From Methylobacterium brachiatum (GTDB lineage: Bacteria > Pseudomonadota > Alphaproteobacteria > Rhizobiales > Beijerinckiaceae): a DNA stretch of 64,000 nt. The DNA lies in assembly GCF_020523825.1 (NCBI RefSeq), contig NZ_JAJALK010000006.1, positions 186,001 to 250,000 of the forward strand, given 5' to 3'. The notes under the pieces were generated by a model. That model had not been told where the DNA came from and ran no database searches. It was given only the letters and a program-made list of their open reading frames with translations. Positions 26,346-37,195 of the stretch are shown here, piece after piece; position 1 is the first letter of the stretch; every line of letters starts with the position of its first letter. The translations under genes were made by a program, and so were the position numbers.

Positions 26346-28247
26346 TCAGATCTGCAGCAGCTGGTTGAGCATGTCGCGGGCGGCGGTGAGCACCCGGGCA
26401 TTGGCGCCGTAGGCCGTCTGCAGGGCGATCAGGTTCGACATCTCCTGGTCGATATTGACCCCCGCCCCGGCGGAGAACCGGCTCTGTGCGGTAGAGAGGG
26501 CGGTCTGCTGGGTGTCGTCGAGCGCGGCGGCGTTCGAGGCCGCCGCGCCCTGCGAGGCGATCACGTCCTGGGCGAAGCCGACCACGCTCGCCCGGTAGGG
26601 CGCCGAGACGCCCCCGATCCCGCTCGACGACGAGAAGGTCTGCTGGGCCGAGGTCAGGGCGGTGAAGATCGCCTGCGCGCGGCCCCCCGAGGCGCTCTTG
26701 TCGGTGGCGCTGGAGGCCGTGAGCGCCGTGGTGTCGCCCGAGAGCGCCGGGTTGACCGAGATCCGCTGCGCGAAGCCGGTGAGCTGCGAGCCGCTGTCGA
26801 ACGAGCCGGTGAACAGCCGCGGGGTCGGGGGCGGCGCCGCCGACACGTCGGTGAACAGGGCGAGCTGCGGGTAGCCCGTGGTCAGGTCGCTCGGCGAGGT
26901 CGGCTGTGTGATGCCGGCGCTGGCCCCCGAGACCTTGTCGGTGCCGGCCGCGGCCGGCCCGATCGTGACCGTTGCCCCGGTGCCGGTGGCGGTGAGGTTG
27001 GGGGCGTTCTTGATGCCCGCCGCCGTGGCCCGGCTGCTGAGCGCCGCCAGGGCTGTCGAGATCGCGTTGGCGTAGGTCGCGGGGCCGCCCGAGATGTTGA
27101 AGGTCTGGGCCAGCCCGCTGGCATCGTCGGTCTGGCTCGGATCGACCGCGGCGGTCGCGGCGTTCGAGGCGATCAGCGTGACGTTGCGGACCGAGCCGTC
27201 GGCGGCGGTGACCGGGATCGTCACGCTGTTGCCGGCCTTGATGCCGGTCAGGTCGATGGTCGCCGAGGAACCGGTCACCGTGCCGGTCACGGCCTTGTCG
27301 GTGAGCGCGCTGGCGAGCCCCCCGGCCAGGTCGTCGAGCTGGCGCTGGGCCTGCGGCAGGATCTGGTCGCGCAGCTCGATCCCGGCGGCGAGGCTGCCCG
27401 ACCGGATGGCACCGGGCGCGCCGAGATCGATCTGGCCGCCGCCCGGGAGCGTGGCCGTGATGGTCCCGACCGTGCGCTGCGTCGGGTCGGACGAGTAGGT
27501 CGAGTTGGGGTTGAGCGAGCCGTGGCCGTCGAAGGTGAGCACCGCCGCGCTGCCGCGGTCGACCAGGGTCACGCCCGACCGGGTCAGCACCGAGACCGTC
27601 CCGTCCCGCTGATCCACGGTCTGGACGTCCATGTAGCCCGACAGCGTGTTGATCACCTGGTCGCGCTGGTCCTGGAGGTCGGCCAGGGACGCGGCGTCGG
27701 TGGTGTTCTGGATCTTGGCGTTCAGGCTCGCGACGCTGGACAGGAGCGTGCTGGCCGAGCGCGTGTCGGTACCGAGCTGCGCCTCCACCCCGGTGCGCAG
27801 GTTCTGCACCGCGTTGGCGGCGCCGTTGATCTGGCTGGCCAGCGCCGAGGCGTTGCTCAGCACGGTGGTGCGAGCCGCCGCCGACGTCGGGTTGGCCGAC
27901 AGCTCCTGCAGCGACTGGGTGAAGGTGTTCAGCGTGCCGTCCAGCGCCGCCGCGCTGCCCGGCGCCCCGAACAGCGCGTCGAGCTGGGAGGCGATCCCGG
28001 CCTTGGTGCTGGTATAGGCCGCCCCCGAGGTCTCGAGCCGCAGCTGCTTGAGCGCGGCGGCGTCGAAGCTGCGGGTGATCGCCCCGGTTGCGACACCGGA
28101 ATTGTTGGTCCCGGTGGCGACCGTCGAGAGCGTCCGCTTGACGTAGCCGGCAGTGCCCGCATTGGCGACGTTCTGCGAGACGACGTTGATCGCCGCCTGC
28201 GTCGCCGCAAGGCCGGCGGTCGCGGTGGAAAGCGCGTTCAACGACAT
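26346..28247 (-). CDS. flgK: Flagellar hook-associated protein FlgK
   Basis: A 633-residue hook-filament junction protein exported through the flagellar type III apparatus. The N-terminal rod/hook signature is SLNALSTATAGLAATQAAINVVSQNVANAGTAGYVKR-type (residues 1-40) and the C-terminal helix is MSNLIALQTAYGANARVLTAARDMLNQLLQI-type. A central D2-D3 region is Thr/Ala-rich. GGAGG lies upstream of the ATG. It is in the order flgE-flgK-flgL on the minus strand and probably read from the flgE promoter. Confidence 0.93.
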   Translation of the reverse strand: MSLNALSTATAGLAATQAAINVVSQNVANAGTAGYVKRTLSTVATGTNNSGVATGAITRSFDAAALKQLRLETSGAAYTSTKAGIASQLDALFGAPGSAAALDGTLNTFTQSLQELSANPTSAAARTTVLSNASALASQINGAANAVQNLRTGVEAQLGTDTRSASTLLSSVASLNAKIQNTTDAASLADLQDQRDQVINTLSGYMDVQTVDQRDGTVSVLTRSGVTLVDRGSAAVLTFDGHGSLNPNSTYSSDPTQRTVGTITATLPGGGQIDLGAPGAIRSGSLAAGIELRDQILPQAQRQLDDLAGGLASALTDKAVTGTVTGSSATIDLTGIKAGNSVTIPVTAADGSVRNVTLIASNAATAAVDPSQTDDASGLAQTFNISGGPATYANAISTALAALSSRATAAGIKNAPNLTATGTGATVTIGPAAAGTDKVSGASAGITQPTSPSDLTTGYPQLALFTDVSAAPPPTPRLFTGSFDSGSQLTGFAQRISVNPALSGDTTALTASSATDKSASGGRAQAIFTALTSAQQTFSSSSGIGGVSAPYRASVVGFAQDVIASQGAAASNAAALDDTQQTALSTAQSRFSAGAGVNIDQEMSNLIALQTAYGANARVLTAARDMLNQLLQI

Positions 28248-28281
28248 CTCACGGCCTCCGCGGTTCGGATTGCGTCCTCAC

Positions 28282-29661
28282 TCAGCGGATCACGTTGAGC
28301 AGGTCAGACATCATCGTCTGGGCCGTCGACATGACGCGCGTGTTCGCAGAGTAGGCCTGCTGGGTTACGATCATCTTAGAGAACTCGCTCGCAATGTCGG
28401 TATTCGACTGCTCATTGCTCGCGCCCGTGATCGTGCTGCCGTTCAGCCCGACCAAAGCCGGCCCGGATTCGGCGGTCTGGAGGTAATTGCCGTTCGAATC
28501 GGCCTTGAGCCCGTCGGGATTGGCGAACTGGGCGATGCCCACCGTGGCGAGCCCCAGCACCGAGCCGTTCGAGAAGGTGCCGTTGATCTTGCCGTCCTCG
28601 CCGATCGCCACGCTGGTGAGCGTGCCGGCGCTGTTGCCGTTCTGGCTCAGCGTGTTCGTGGTCACGGCGCCCGACGTGTCGGCGTACTGCGTCAGCCCGG
28701 CCGTGCCGACGTTCATGGTCATGCCCGAAAAGGTGTAGTCGCCGACCTTCACGTCGCCGAGCGGGACCGGGCTGGTGGCCGGCGCGGTCAGCTTTCCGGT
28801 GGAATCGAAGGTGAAGGCCGTCCCGACATTCTGCCAGGTCGTCGCATTCGCCGAGGCCGTGGGGTCGGAGGCGTAATAGAGGTTCCAGACCGCGGGCTGC
28901 GCGGGCGTCGTGGTGGCGTCCTGCACCTTGGCCCAGCGCGTGCTCAGGGTCACCGGCGCGCCGGTCTGCGTGTAGGCGGTGATCGACGGGCCCGCGATGC
29001 TGTTGTTCACGAAGGTCCCGGCCCCGGTCGTCGGCACCGTGGGCCCGGGCAACGTGGCTCCCGTCAGGACGACCGCCGCGGGCAGCTGGTCGTAGACATC
29101 GGAGCCCGACGTGGCCGACGCGGTGGTGGCCGGCGTCGCCGGCAGGTTGGCCGCGTAGGTCAGCGACGTGGTCGGCTGGGCCGGAAGCGACGTGTCGCCG
29201 ATCCGCAGCAGACCCGTGCTGGTCGCCTGGCCGGTGACCGGGTCGAGGTTCGTGCCGGTCAGGTAGCCGCCGGCGCCGTTGACCAGGTAGCCGTCCTTGT
29301 CCTTCGCGAAGTCGCCCCGGCGCGTGTAGACGTTCGTGCCGCTGAAGGTGGCCGCGCCGTTCGAATCGCCGGTCTTGCGCACCACGGTGAAGAAGCCGTC
29401 GCCGTTGATCGCCATGTTGGTCGGGACGCTCGAGGCCACGACGTTGCCGGCGATCGTGTTGGTCAGCTGCGACTGCGCCAGGACCGAGCCGGCGACCTCG
29501 CGCTTCGGCGTGGTCTCGGACATCATGTCGACGAAGCTGGTGTCGATTCGCTTGAATCCGGTCGTCTGCGAGTTCGCGATGTTCCCGGAGATGTTGCTGA
29601 TGGCGTAGGATTGCGCCTGCAGTCCGGAGACCGAGGTCTGCAGGGCGGTAAAAAGATCCAT
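28282..29661 (-). CDS. flgE: Flagellar hook protein FlgE
   Basis: A 459-residue hook subunit. The N-terminus LFTALQTSVSGLQAQSYAI and SGNIANSQTTGFKRIDTSF carry the conserved flagellar rod/hook motif with the ANxxTxGFK pattern. AINGDGFFTV and YTRRGDFAKDKDGYLVNG mark the D1 domain, and EFSKMIVTQQAYSANTRVMSTAQTMMSDLLNVI-type sequence forms the C-terminal helix. I start at ATG 29661, matching the conserved MDLFTAL. A near-consensus sigma-54 promoter lies 50 bp upstream. Confidence 0.93.
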   Translation of the reverse strand: MDLFTALQTSVSGLQAQSYAISNISGNIANSQTTGFKRIDTSFVDMMSETTPKREVAGSVLAQSQLTNTIAGNVVASSVPTNMAINGDGFFTVVRKTGDSNGAATFSGTNVYTRRGDFAKDKDGYLVNGAGGYLTGTNLDPVTGQATSTGLLRIGDTSLPAQPTTSLTYAANLPATPATTASATSGSDVYDQLPAAVVLTGATLPGPTVPTTGAGTFVNNSIAGPSITAYTQTGAPVTLSTRWAKVQDATTTPAQPAVWNLYYASDPTASANATTWQNVGTAFTFDSTGKLTAPATSPVPLGDVKVGDYTFSGMTMNVGTAGLTQYADTSGAVTTNTLSQNGNSAGTLTSVAIGEDGKINGTFSNGSVLGLATVGIAQFANPDGLKADSNGNYLQTAESGPALVGLNGSTITGASNEQSNTDIASEFSKMIVTQQAYSANTRVMSTAQTMMSDLLNVIR

Positions 29662-29710
29662 GGCATGCGATCCCGATACGCGCCGCACTGGCCCGCAGGA
29701 TCAAGGGACC

Positions 29711-29725
29711 GCAACCGCCGTGCCA
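29711..29725 (-). promoter_or_regulatory. Sigma-54 promoter of flgE
   Basis: On the minus strand the sequence reads TGGCACG, GCGG, TTGC: a full match to the -24/-12 consensus with exact GG-N10-GC spacing. It lies about 50 bp upstream of the flgE ATG. Confidence 0.85.
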
Positions 29726-29797
29726 GAGCTAAGCCCTTGATTCGTCAGGCACGGGCCGCCGCGGGCCCGGCAGCCCTGGCCGAGCGGGGATGCCGGC

Positions 29798-29814
29798 CCG
29801 GCAGATTCTGCCGG
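29798..29814. promoter_or_regulatory. Palindrome CCGGCAG-N3-CTGCCGG (candidate FlbD/ftr site) upstream of flgE
   Basis: Perfect 7-bp arms around ATT, located about 75 bp upstream of the flgE sigma-54 promoter. Core identical to the palindrome at 21843-21857. Confidence 0.7.
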
Positions 29815-29959
29815 ATCAAGGCCGCACCGGTCCGGCGCGCAGGCCGGCGGGCGTTTACGGGGTGTTATCCGGCGCGGGCGAAGATCGTCGACGGGGCAAT
29901 CTGGGTGGGGCGCGTCCCGCCCGAACGCACACGCGATACGGATTTCGGATCTAGAGGTC

Positions 29960-30427
29960 ATGCGGGCGAAACGGACGAGCCTCGTCCACATCATCTACTT
30001 CTCGCGCCTCACTCTGTCGGCGGATCCGGCGAAGCGGTCGGAGCAGATCGCCGAGATCGGCCGCGTCGCGCAGAAGAAGAACGAGTTCTCGGTGATCACC
30101 AGCTTCATGATCGTCGAGGGCAACTTCGCCTGCCAGGTGATCGAGGGCGAGCGCTCCTCGGTCCACGAGACCTTCGACCGGGTCAGCGCCGACCAGCGCC
30201 ACCGGGACGTGCAGATCAACGAGTGGCGGGAGATCGCCAAGCGGGAATTCGTCCACTCCTTCAAGAGCGCCCAGCGCAACACGGCGAATGACGGCCTGTT
30301 CGCCAAGGCCAATCTGCTGCCGATGCTCCAGCGCGGGACCCCGAAGGCGACCGCGATCCACGGGCTCTGCCTGGCGCTCCAGAACGACGCGATGTCCCGC
30401 CAGGGCATCGACCACCTCTTCATCTGA
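29960..30427 (+). CDS. BLUF-domain blue-light photoreceptor
   Basis: A 155-residue stand-alone BLUF protein that should bind FAD and respond to blue light. Aligning by eye to AppA, the three flavin-network residues are present: Tyr13 (HIIYFSR), Asn41 and Gln59 (NFACQVIEG), with the same 18-residue Asn-Gln spacing. The following SVHETFDRVSADQRHRDVQI and REIAKREF are typical. The semi-conserved Trp and Met after that block are replaced (FVHSFKS). There is no attached output domain; a short helical C-terminal cap follows. The receiver gene begins 8 bp downstream, suggesting a light-signalling pair, and flagellar genes lie on the other side. Confidence 0.88.
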   Translation: MRAKRTSLVHIIYFSRLTLSADPAKRSEQIAEIGRVAQKKNEFSVITSFMIVEGNFACQVIEGERSSVHETFDRVSADQRHRDVQINEWREIAKREFVHSFKSAQRNTANDGLFAKANLLPMLQRGTPKATAIHGLCLALQNDAMSRQGIDHLFI

Positions 30428-30435
30428 GCCGAGCG

Positions 30436-30894
30436 ATGTCCGAGAGCGATACGCCCCCGATCCTCATCGTCGACGACCAGGAGAAGCTCCTGCGTCTCGT
30501 GGTGATGCTGATGACCCGGATCGGCTTCCCCGACGTCGAGGGGGTGACCACGGCCGCCGAGGCCCTGGAACGGCTGCGCACGCGCCGCTACGCCCTGGTG
30601 ATCTCCGACCTCACCATGGAGCCCATGGACGGGCTGGCCCTGCTGCGCGAGATCCGCGGCGACGACGCGCTGATGAACACGCCCTTCATGCTCACCGAAT
30701 CGTCCTTCGACTTCGAGGACATCAACCTCGCCCACCAGGCGGGGGCGGACGCCTTCATCCTCAAGCCGTTCGACATGGCGGTGCTGAAGAGCAAGCTGAA
30801 ACAGGTGCTCAACCGCAAGCCGCGCAAGCGCGACGCCCCGATCGCCGCCGAATCGACGCTCACCGTGGATTTCCCGATGCTCGGGAAATTTTGA
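30436..30894 (+). CDS. Single-domain response regulator (CheY-like)
   Basis: A 152-residue receiver. The acidic pocket is VDDQE (Asp13/Asp14), the phosphoacceptor is Asp58 in VISDLTMEPMDG, with Thr87 in FMLTESS and Lys110 in FILKPF. It has a basic C-terminal tail (NRKPRKRDAP) but no output domain. It is 8 bp downstream of the BLUF gene and likely co-transcribed. A role in light-dependent control of motility is an inference from position only; no kinase is nearby. Confidence 0.87.
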   Translation: MSESDTPPILIVDDQEKLLRLVVMLMTRIGFPDVEGVTTAAEALERLRTRRYALVISDLTMEPMDGLALLREIRGDDALMNTPFMLTESSFDFEDINLAHQAGADAFILKPFDMAVLKSKLKQVLNRKPRKRDAPIAAESTLTVDFPMLGKF

Positions 30895-31249
30895 GGCGCT
30901 TGGCGGGATTTCCCCGTCGTCGGCCCACCCCCCCGTCATCCCGGGGCCGCGCGGCGGAGCCCGGGATCCAGGACCGCCGACAAACCGCGGTTCACGACAC
31001 CGGCGGCATATCCCGGCCAATCGCGTGGTCCCGAGTCGCGGCGCCGCAGCCGGGGAGGACGCCTCCCGGAATCCCACGGCTGGCCGGAGGCCTCCGTCGA
31101 GGCCCGCTGCCGCGGGCACCTCAGGATCAGGGGGGCTGGTTGAAGTGATCCGGTGACAGCGGCGGTCCGGTACGGCCGAAGATCACAGGTCGCCGTGTCC
31201 GATCATCGCCGACCTGAGGGGGAAGCGAGACGCCCCCACCCCAAAGGAA
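30895..31249. other. 355-bp intergenic region with repeat fragments
   Basis: Contains the inverted repeat ATCCCGGG at 30938-30945 and CCCGGGAT at 30960-30967. It also holds a half-copy (31097-31132) of the palindromic element at 61586-61708; the arm here differs at one of 16 bases. No gene is supported. Confidence 0.6.
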
Positions 31250-32863
<1,614 letters not shown>

Positions 32864-33053
32864 GGAGCGAACGCTCTGGGTCGGCAAAACGTGAGGGGCG
32901 TCGCCCGGCGGTGCCGTCACGGGCGAAGGTCTCCGGATCGTGTAGCGGCAAGCCCCGGCCTTGGCAAAGAACCGCCGCCGGAGCCCTTAATCTGCGGTAC
33001 AGGCGCGCCGGATCAGGCTCGACCGGGCGACCAATTCTTCGGCGAGAGCACCG

Positions 33054-34577
33054 ATGATGCGCACCGCACAGCTGTACCTTCGCGTGGCCTTCGCGGCGAT
33101 GCTGATGGCCGCCGGGCCGCTCGCCGCGCAGACCGGTGCGTCGCCGGCCGCCGACGTCGCGTTCCTCGACGCCCTGACCTGGGGTGCCACCCCGTCGGCC
33201 TTCGCGCAGCTGCGCCGGGACGGCCGCGCCCGCTGGCTGCAGGCGCAGCTCCACCCGCCGGTCGAGCCCCGCCTGCCGCCGGCCGCGCAGGCGCAGGTCG
33301 ACGCGCTGACGCCCCCGGGAACGCTGCTGGAACGCGCCCGATCCCTCGAGGCGCAATCCAAGGCCGCCAAGGACTTGGCCGATCCGGAGGCCCGCAAGGC
33401 CGCCCAGAGCGCGTTCCAGGCCGCGCTGAACGATGCCGCCCGGAACGCCGCCTCCGCCTGGGTGCTGCGCGCCCTCTACGGCCCGGACCAGCTGCGCGAG
33501 CGGCTGACCTGGTTCTGGTTCAACCGCCTCAACGTCCACCAGGGCAAGTCGACCCTGCGCGCCGCGGTGGGCGACTACGTCGACACGGCGATCCGCCCCC
33601 ACGTCCTCGGACGGTTCCGCGACCTGCTGATGGCGAGCCTGCGCCACCCGGCGATGCTGCGCTACCTCGACAACGACGCCAACGCGGCGGGCCACATCAA
33701 CGAGAATTACGCCCGCGAGATCATGGAGTTGCACACGATGGGCGTCGGCTCCGGCTACAGCCAGGCCGATGTCGAGGCCCTCGCGCGGATCCTCACCGGG
33801 GTCGGGATCGACCTGAAGCCCGAATCGCCCAAGCTCCGCCCGGAGCACGCCGCCGACTTCATCCGGGACGGCCTGTTCGAATTCAACCCGAACCGGCACG
33901 ATTACGGCGACAAGACCTTTCTGGGCACGCGCATCCGCGGCCGCGGCTGGCCCGAGGTCGAGGAGGCGCTCGACCTGATCGCCCGGCACCCCGCCACCGC
34001 CTCCAGCGTGTCCCGGGCGCTCGCCACCTACTTCCTGGGCCAGGCGCCGGACGACGCGCTGGTGGCCCGGCTGGCCGCGATCTTCACCCGCACCGACGGC
34101 GACATCGCCGCCGTGTTGGAGGCCCTGATCCGCGATCCCGCCTTCGCGGCGGCGCAGACCAGCGCCTTCAAGGATCCGGTGCGCTACGTCTTCTCGGCCC
34201 TGCGGATGGCCTATGACGAGCGGGTGATCCTCAACACCGGCCCGGTGCTCGGCTGGCTGAACCGCCTCGGCGAGGGCCTGTTCAACCGCTCGACGCCGGA
34301 CGGCTACGCCCTCGACGCCGCCGCCTGGAGCGGCCCGGGCCAGCTCACCACCCGGTTCGAGATCGCCCGCCAGATCGGCTCCGGCCCGGCCGGATTGTTC
34401 AAGCCGGCCGCCCCGGACCGGCCCGAGGAGCCGGCCTTCCCAGTCCTCGCCAACGCCCTCTACTTCTCGACGCTGGCCGGGACGCTGAGCGCAAACACGA
34501 AGGGCGCGCTGGCCCAGGCGGTCTCGCCGCAGGACTGGAACACGCTCTACCTCGCCTCGCCGGAGTTCATGCGATGA
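33054..34577 (+). CDS. DUF1800 family exported protein
   Basis: A 507-residue protein with a signal peptide (RVAFAAMLMAAGPLAAQ). Family marks are visible: AFLDALTWGATPSAFAQLRRDG, ERLTWFWFNRLNVHQGK, NENYAREIMELHTMGVGSGYSQADV and FDYGxKTFLG-like NRHDYGDKTFLG. DUF1800 proteins are nearly always next to DUF1501 proteins, as here (ATGA overlap). Their joint role is poorly known; a secreted or periplasmic complex is likely. Confidence 0.88.
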   Translation: MMRTAQLYLRVAFAAMLMAAGPLAAQTGASPAADVAFLDALTWGATPSAFAQLRRDGRARWLQAQLHPPVEPRLPPAAQAQVDALTPPGTLLERARSLEAQSKAAKDLADPEARKAAQSAFQAALNDAARNAASAWVLRALYGPDQLRERLTWFWFNRLNVHQGKSTLRAAVGDYVDTAIRPHVLGRFRDLLMASLRHPAMLRYLDNDANAAGHINENYAREIMELHTMGVGSGYSQADVEALARILTGVGIDLKPESPKLRPEHAADFIRDGLFEFNPNRHDYGDKTFLGTRIRGRGWPEVEEALDLIARHPATASSVSRALATYFLGQAPDDALVARLAAIFTRTDGDIAAVLEALIRDPAFAAAQTSAFKDPVRYVFSALRMAYDERVILNTGPVLGWLNRLGEGLFNRSTPDGYALDAAAWSGPGQLTTRFEIARQIGSGPAGLFKPAAPDRPEEPAFPVLANALYFSTLAGTLSANTKGALAQAVSPQDWNTLYLASPEFMR

Positions 34578-35761
34578 ATCGCCGTGACCTTCTTCGCGCC
34601 GCCACGGCCCTCGGCCTCACGTCCGTGGCCGGCCGCGTCTGGGCGGCCCCGAAGGCGGATGCCCGCCTGCTGGTCGTGTTCCTGCGCGGCGCCTACGACG
34701 CGGCCAACGTGGTGATCCCCACGGGCAGCGCGTTCTACTACCAGGCGCGGCCCAACCTCGCCGTGGCCAGGCCCGATCCCGGCAATCCGAACGCCGCGCT
34801 GGCGCTCGACGCCGATTGGGGGCTCCACCCGGCGCTGCGCGACACGATCCTGCCGCTCTACGCCAAGGGCCAGGCGGCCTTCGTGCCCTTCGCCGGCACC
34901 GACGACCTGACCCGCAGCCATTTTGAGACCCAGGACACGATCGAGCTCGGCCAGACGGTCGGCGCCACCCGCGACTACAATTCCGGTTTCATGGCGCGGC
35001 TCGCCGCGGAGCTGACCCGGGTCCGGCCGATCGCCTTCACGGAGCAGATGCCGCTGATCTTCCGGGGCGGCGAGACCGTGCCGAACGTCGCCATCAACGG
35101 TGTCGCCAAGCCGGGTCTCGATGCCCGGCAGGCCAGGCTGATCGCCGCCATGTACGGCGACACCAAGCTGGCCGGCGCCGTGGCCGAGGGGTTTCGCGTG
35201 CGCGACGCGGTCTACAACACGATCTCGGACCATGCCGGACAGGCCGATCGCGGCGCGGTCTCGCCGAAGGGCTTCGAGCTCTCGGCGCGGCGCATCGGCC
35301 GGCTGATGCGCGAGACCTTCAACCTCGGCTTCGTCGATGTCGGCGGCTGGGACACCCACGTAAACCAGGGCGCCGGCACCGGCTATCTCGCCGACAGGCT
35401 CGGCGAACTGGGCCGGGGCCTGGCGGGCTTCGTCGAGGAGATCGGGCCGGGCTGGTCCGAGACCGTCGTGGTGGTGCTGTCCGAGTTCGGCCGCACCTTC
35501 CGGGAGAACGGAAACCGCGGCACCGATCACGGCCACGGCAGCGTCTACTGGGTGCTGGGCGGTGGAATCCGGGGCGGCCGCATCGTCGGACCGCAGGTGC
35601 GCGCCGACGCGGCGCATCTGTTCCAGAACCGGGATTACCCGGTGCTCACCAACTACCGCGCCCTGCTCGGCGGCCTGCTCCAGCGCCTCTACGGCCTGGA
35701 CCAGGCGAGCCTCCACCGGGTCTTCTCCGGCGCCGACCCTGCCGATCTCGGGCTGATCTGA
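34574..35761 (+). CDS. DUF1501 family Tat-exported protein
   Basis: A 395-residue protein with a twin-arginine signal (NRRDLLRAATALGLTSVAG). The alkaline-phosphatase/sulfatase-like fold of the family is suggested by LLVVFLRGAYDAANVVIP, GGWDTHVNQG and VVVLSEFGRTFRENGNRGTDHGHG, where the Asp/His residues would bind metal. It overlaps the DUF1800 gene by 4 bp. Folding in the cytoplasm before Tat export would fit a metal cofactor. Confidence 0.88.
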   Translation: MNRRDLLRAATALGLTSVAGRVWAAPKADARLLVVFLRGAYDAANVVIPTGSAFYYQARPNLAVARPDPGNPNAALALDADWGLHPALRDTILPLYAKGQAAFVPFAGTDDLTRSHFETQDTIELGQTVGATRDYNSGFMARLAAELTRVRPIAFTEQMPLIFRGGETVPNVAINGVAKPGLDARQARLIAAMYGDTKLAGAVAEGFRVRDAVYNTISDHAGQADRGAVSPKGFELSARRIGRLMRETFNLGFVDVGGWDTHVNQGAGTGYLADRLGELGRGLAGFVEEIGPGWSETVVVVLSEFGRTFRENGNRGTDHGHGSVYWVLGGGIRGGRIVGPQVRADAAHLFQNRDYPVLTNYRALLGGLLQRLYGLDQASLHRVFSGADPADLGLI

Positions 35762-35826
35762 GCGGCCGCCGTCGGGGCCCTGCGCCGATCAACCGCCCAA
35801 GGGCCGAGCTGGTCGGCAACCCGGCC

Positions 35827-36873
35827 TCAGGCGGCCTCGGCCGCCAGGGCGCGCAGGTCGGCCACGAGGGCGTCGACGCGCGCGGTCTCGGCATCCCAGG
35901 CGAACATGAACCGCGCCCCGCCGCCGATGAAGGTGTAGAACCGCCAGCCCCGCGCCCGCAGCCGCTCCATGGTCGCGGCCGGCATCGCCAGGAAGACGGC
36001 GTTGGCCTCGACGGGAAACAGCGCGCGGATCCCCGGGAGCCCGGCGACGGCATCGGCGAAGCGCCGGGCGCAGGCATTGCCGTGGGCGCCGTTCCGCAGC
36101 CAGGCGCCGCTCTCCAGCATGCCGACCCAGGGGGCGGACAGGAAGCGCATCTTCGAGGCGAGCTGGCCGGCCTGCTTGCACCGGAAGCCGAAATCCTCGG
36201 CGAGCTTGGGATCGAAGAACACCACCGCCTCACCGGCATGCATGCCGTTCTTGGTGCCGCCGAAGCACAGCACGTCGATCCCGGCCCGCCAGGTCATGTC
36301 GGCGGGGCTGCAACCGAGGCTGGCGCAGGCATTGGCGAAGCGCGAGCCGTCCATGTGCAGGGCAAGGCCGAGGTCCCGGCAGGTGGCCGACAGCGCCCGC
36401 AGCTCGGCCAGCGTGTAGACCTGCCCGGTCTCGGTCGGCTGGGTGATCGTGACCACCCGCGGGCGCGGGAAGTGGATGTCGCTGCGGTTGGTGGCGAGCC
36501 CGCGGATCGCCTCCGGGGTGAGCTTGCCGCCCTCGGTGCGCGCCGTGAGCAGCTTGGAGCCGTTGGAGAAGAATTCCGGCGCCCCGCACTCGTCGGTCTC
36601 GACATGGGCCGAATCGGCGCAGATCACGCTGTGGTAGGATTGGCACAAGGCGGCCAAAGCGAGGGCGTTCGCGGCGGTGCCGTTGAAGGCGAAGAACACC
36701 TCGCACTCCATCTCGAACAGGCGGCGGAACGCGTCCGCGGCCCGGGCCGTCCAGGCATCCTCACCGTAGGCCGGCGCGTGGCCGCGATTGGCCGCCTCCA
36801 TGGCGGACCACGCCTCCGGGCAGATGCCGGAGTAATTGTCACTGGCGAATTGCTGCGAGTCGTCGTGTTGCAT
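35827..36873 (-). CDS. ltaE: Low-specificity threonine aldolase
   Basis: A 348-residue PLP enzyme that splits threonine or allo-threonine to glycine and acetaldehyde. The PLP lysine is Lys208 in LCFGGTKNGM, preceded by ALHMDGSRFANA with the Asp-Gly-Ser-Arg motif. FNGTAANALAL binds the phosphate. ATG 36873 is preferred over GTG 36879. In methylotrophs it could feed or drain glycine for the serine cycle, but nothing here ties it to that pathway. Confidence 0.9.
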   Translation of the reverse strand: MQHDDSQQFASDNYSGICPEAWSAMEAANRGHAPAYGEDAWTARAADAFRRLFEMECEVFFAFNGTAANALALAALCQSYHSVICADSAHVETDECGAPEFFSNGSKLLTARTEGGKLTPEAIRGLATNRSDIHFPRPRVVTITQPTETGQVYTLAELRALSATCRDLGLALHMDGSRFANACASLGCSPADMTWRAGIDVLCFGGTKNGMHAGEAVVFFDPKLAEDFGFRCKQAGQLASKMRFLSAPWVGMLESGAWLRNGAHGNACARRFADAVAGLPGIRALFPVEANAVFLAMPAATMERLRARGWRFYTFIGGGARFMFAWDAETARVDALVADLRALAAEAA

Positions 36874-37195
36874 GGGCACAGCCTAGATCCGCGTCCGATC
36901 GCGTTGCAATCGGGCGCGGCGCCAAATCGAGGCGGAGCAGGGCTGGTGCGCGTGGAACCGGTATCCGACTCGCCGCCAGGGGTTTCGAGACCGCCACGGC
37001 GAAGATCGCTGCCGCGAAGATGTTGGAACTGGTTCGCGCTTGGTGTAGAAGGCGCGCCAAGGCGTGGGCTCCACGCCGATTCGGAAACCGACGTTCCCGT
37101 CCCTCCCGGGTTCTCCCGGGCGAGGGACGTTGCCGGTTTCCAGATCGGCGGCGGGCTGCGCGAGCCCCAAATCCAGGTCCAGAGGATCAAGTCCG

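Larger units (their letters stand above)
29662..29959. other. Divergent control region between flgE and the BLUF gene
   Basis: Holds the flgE sigma-54 promoter and its upstream palindrome. No recognisable promoter for the BLUF gene could be found. Confidence 0.6.
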
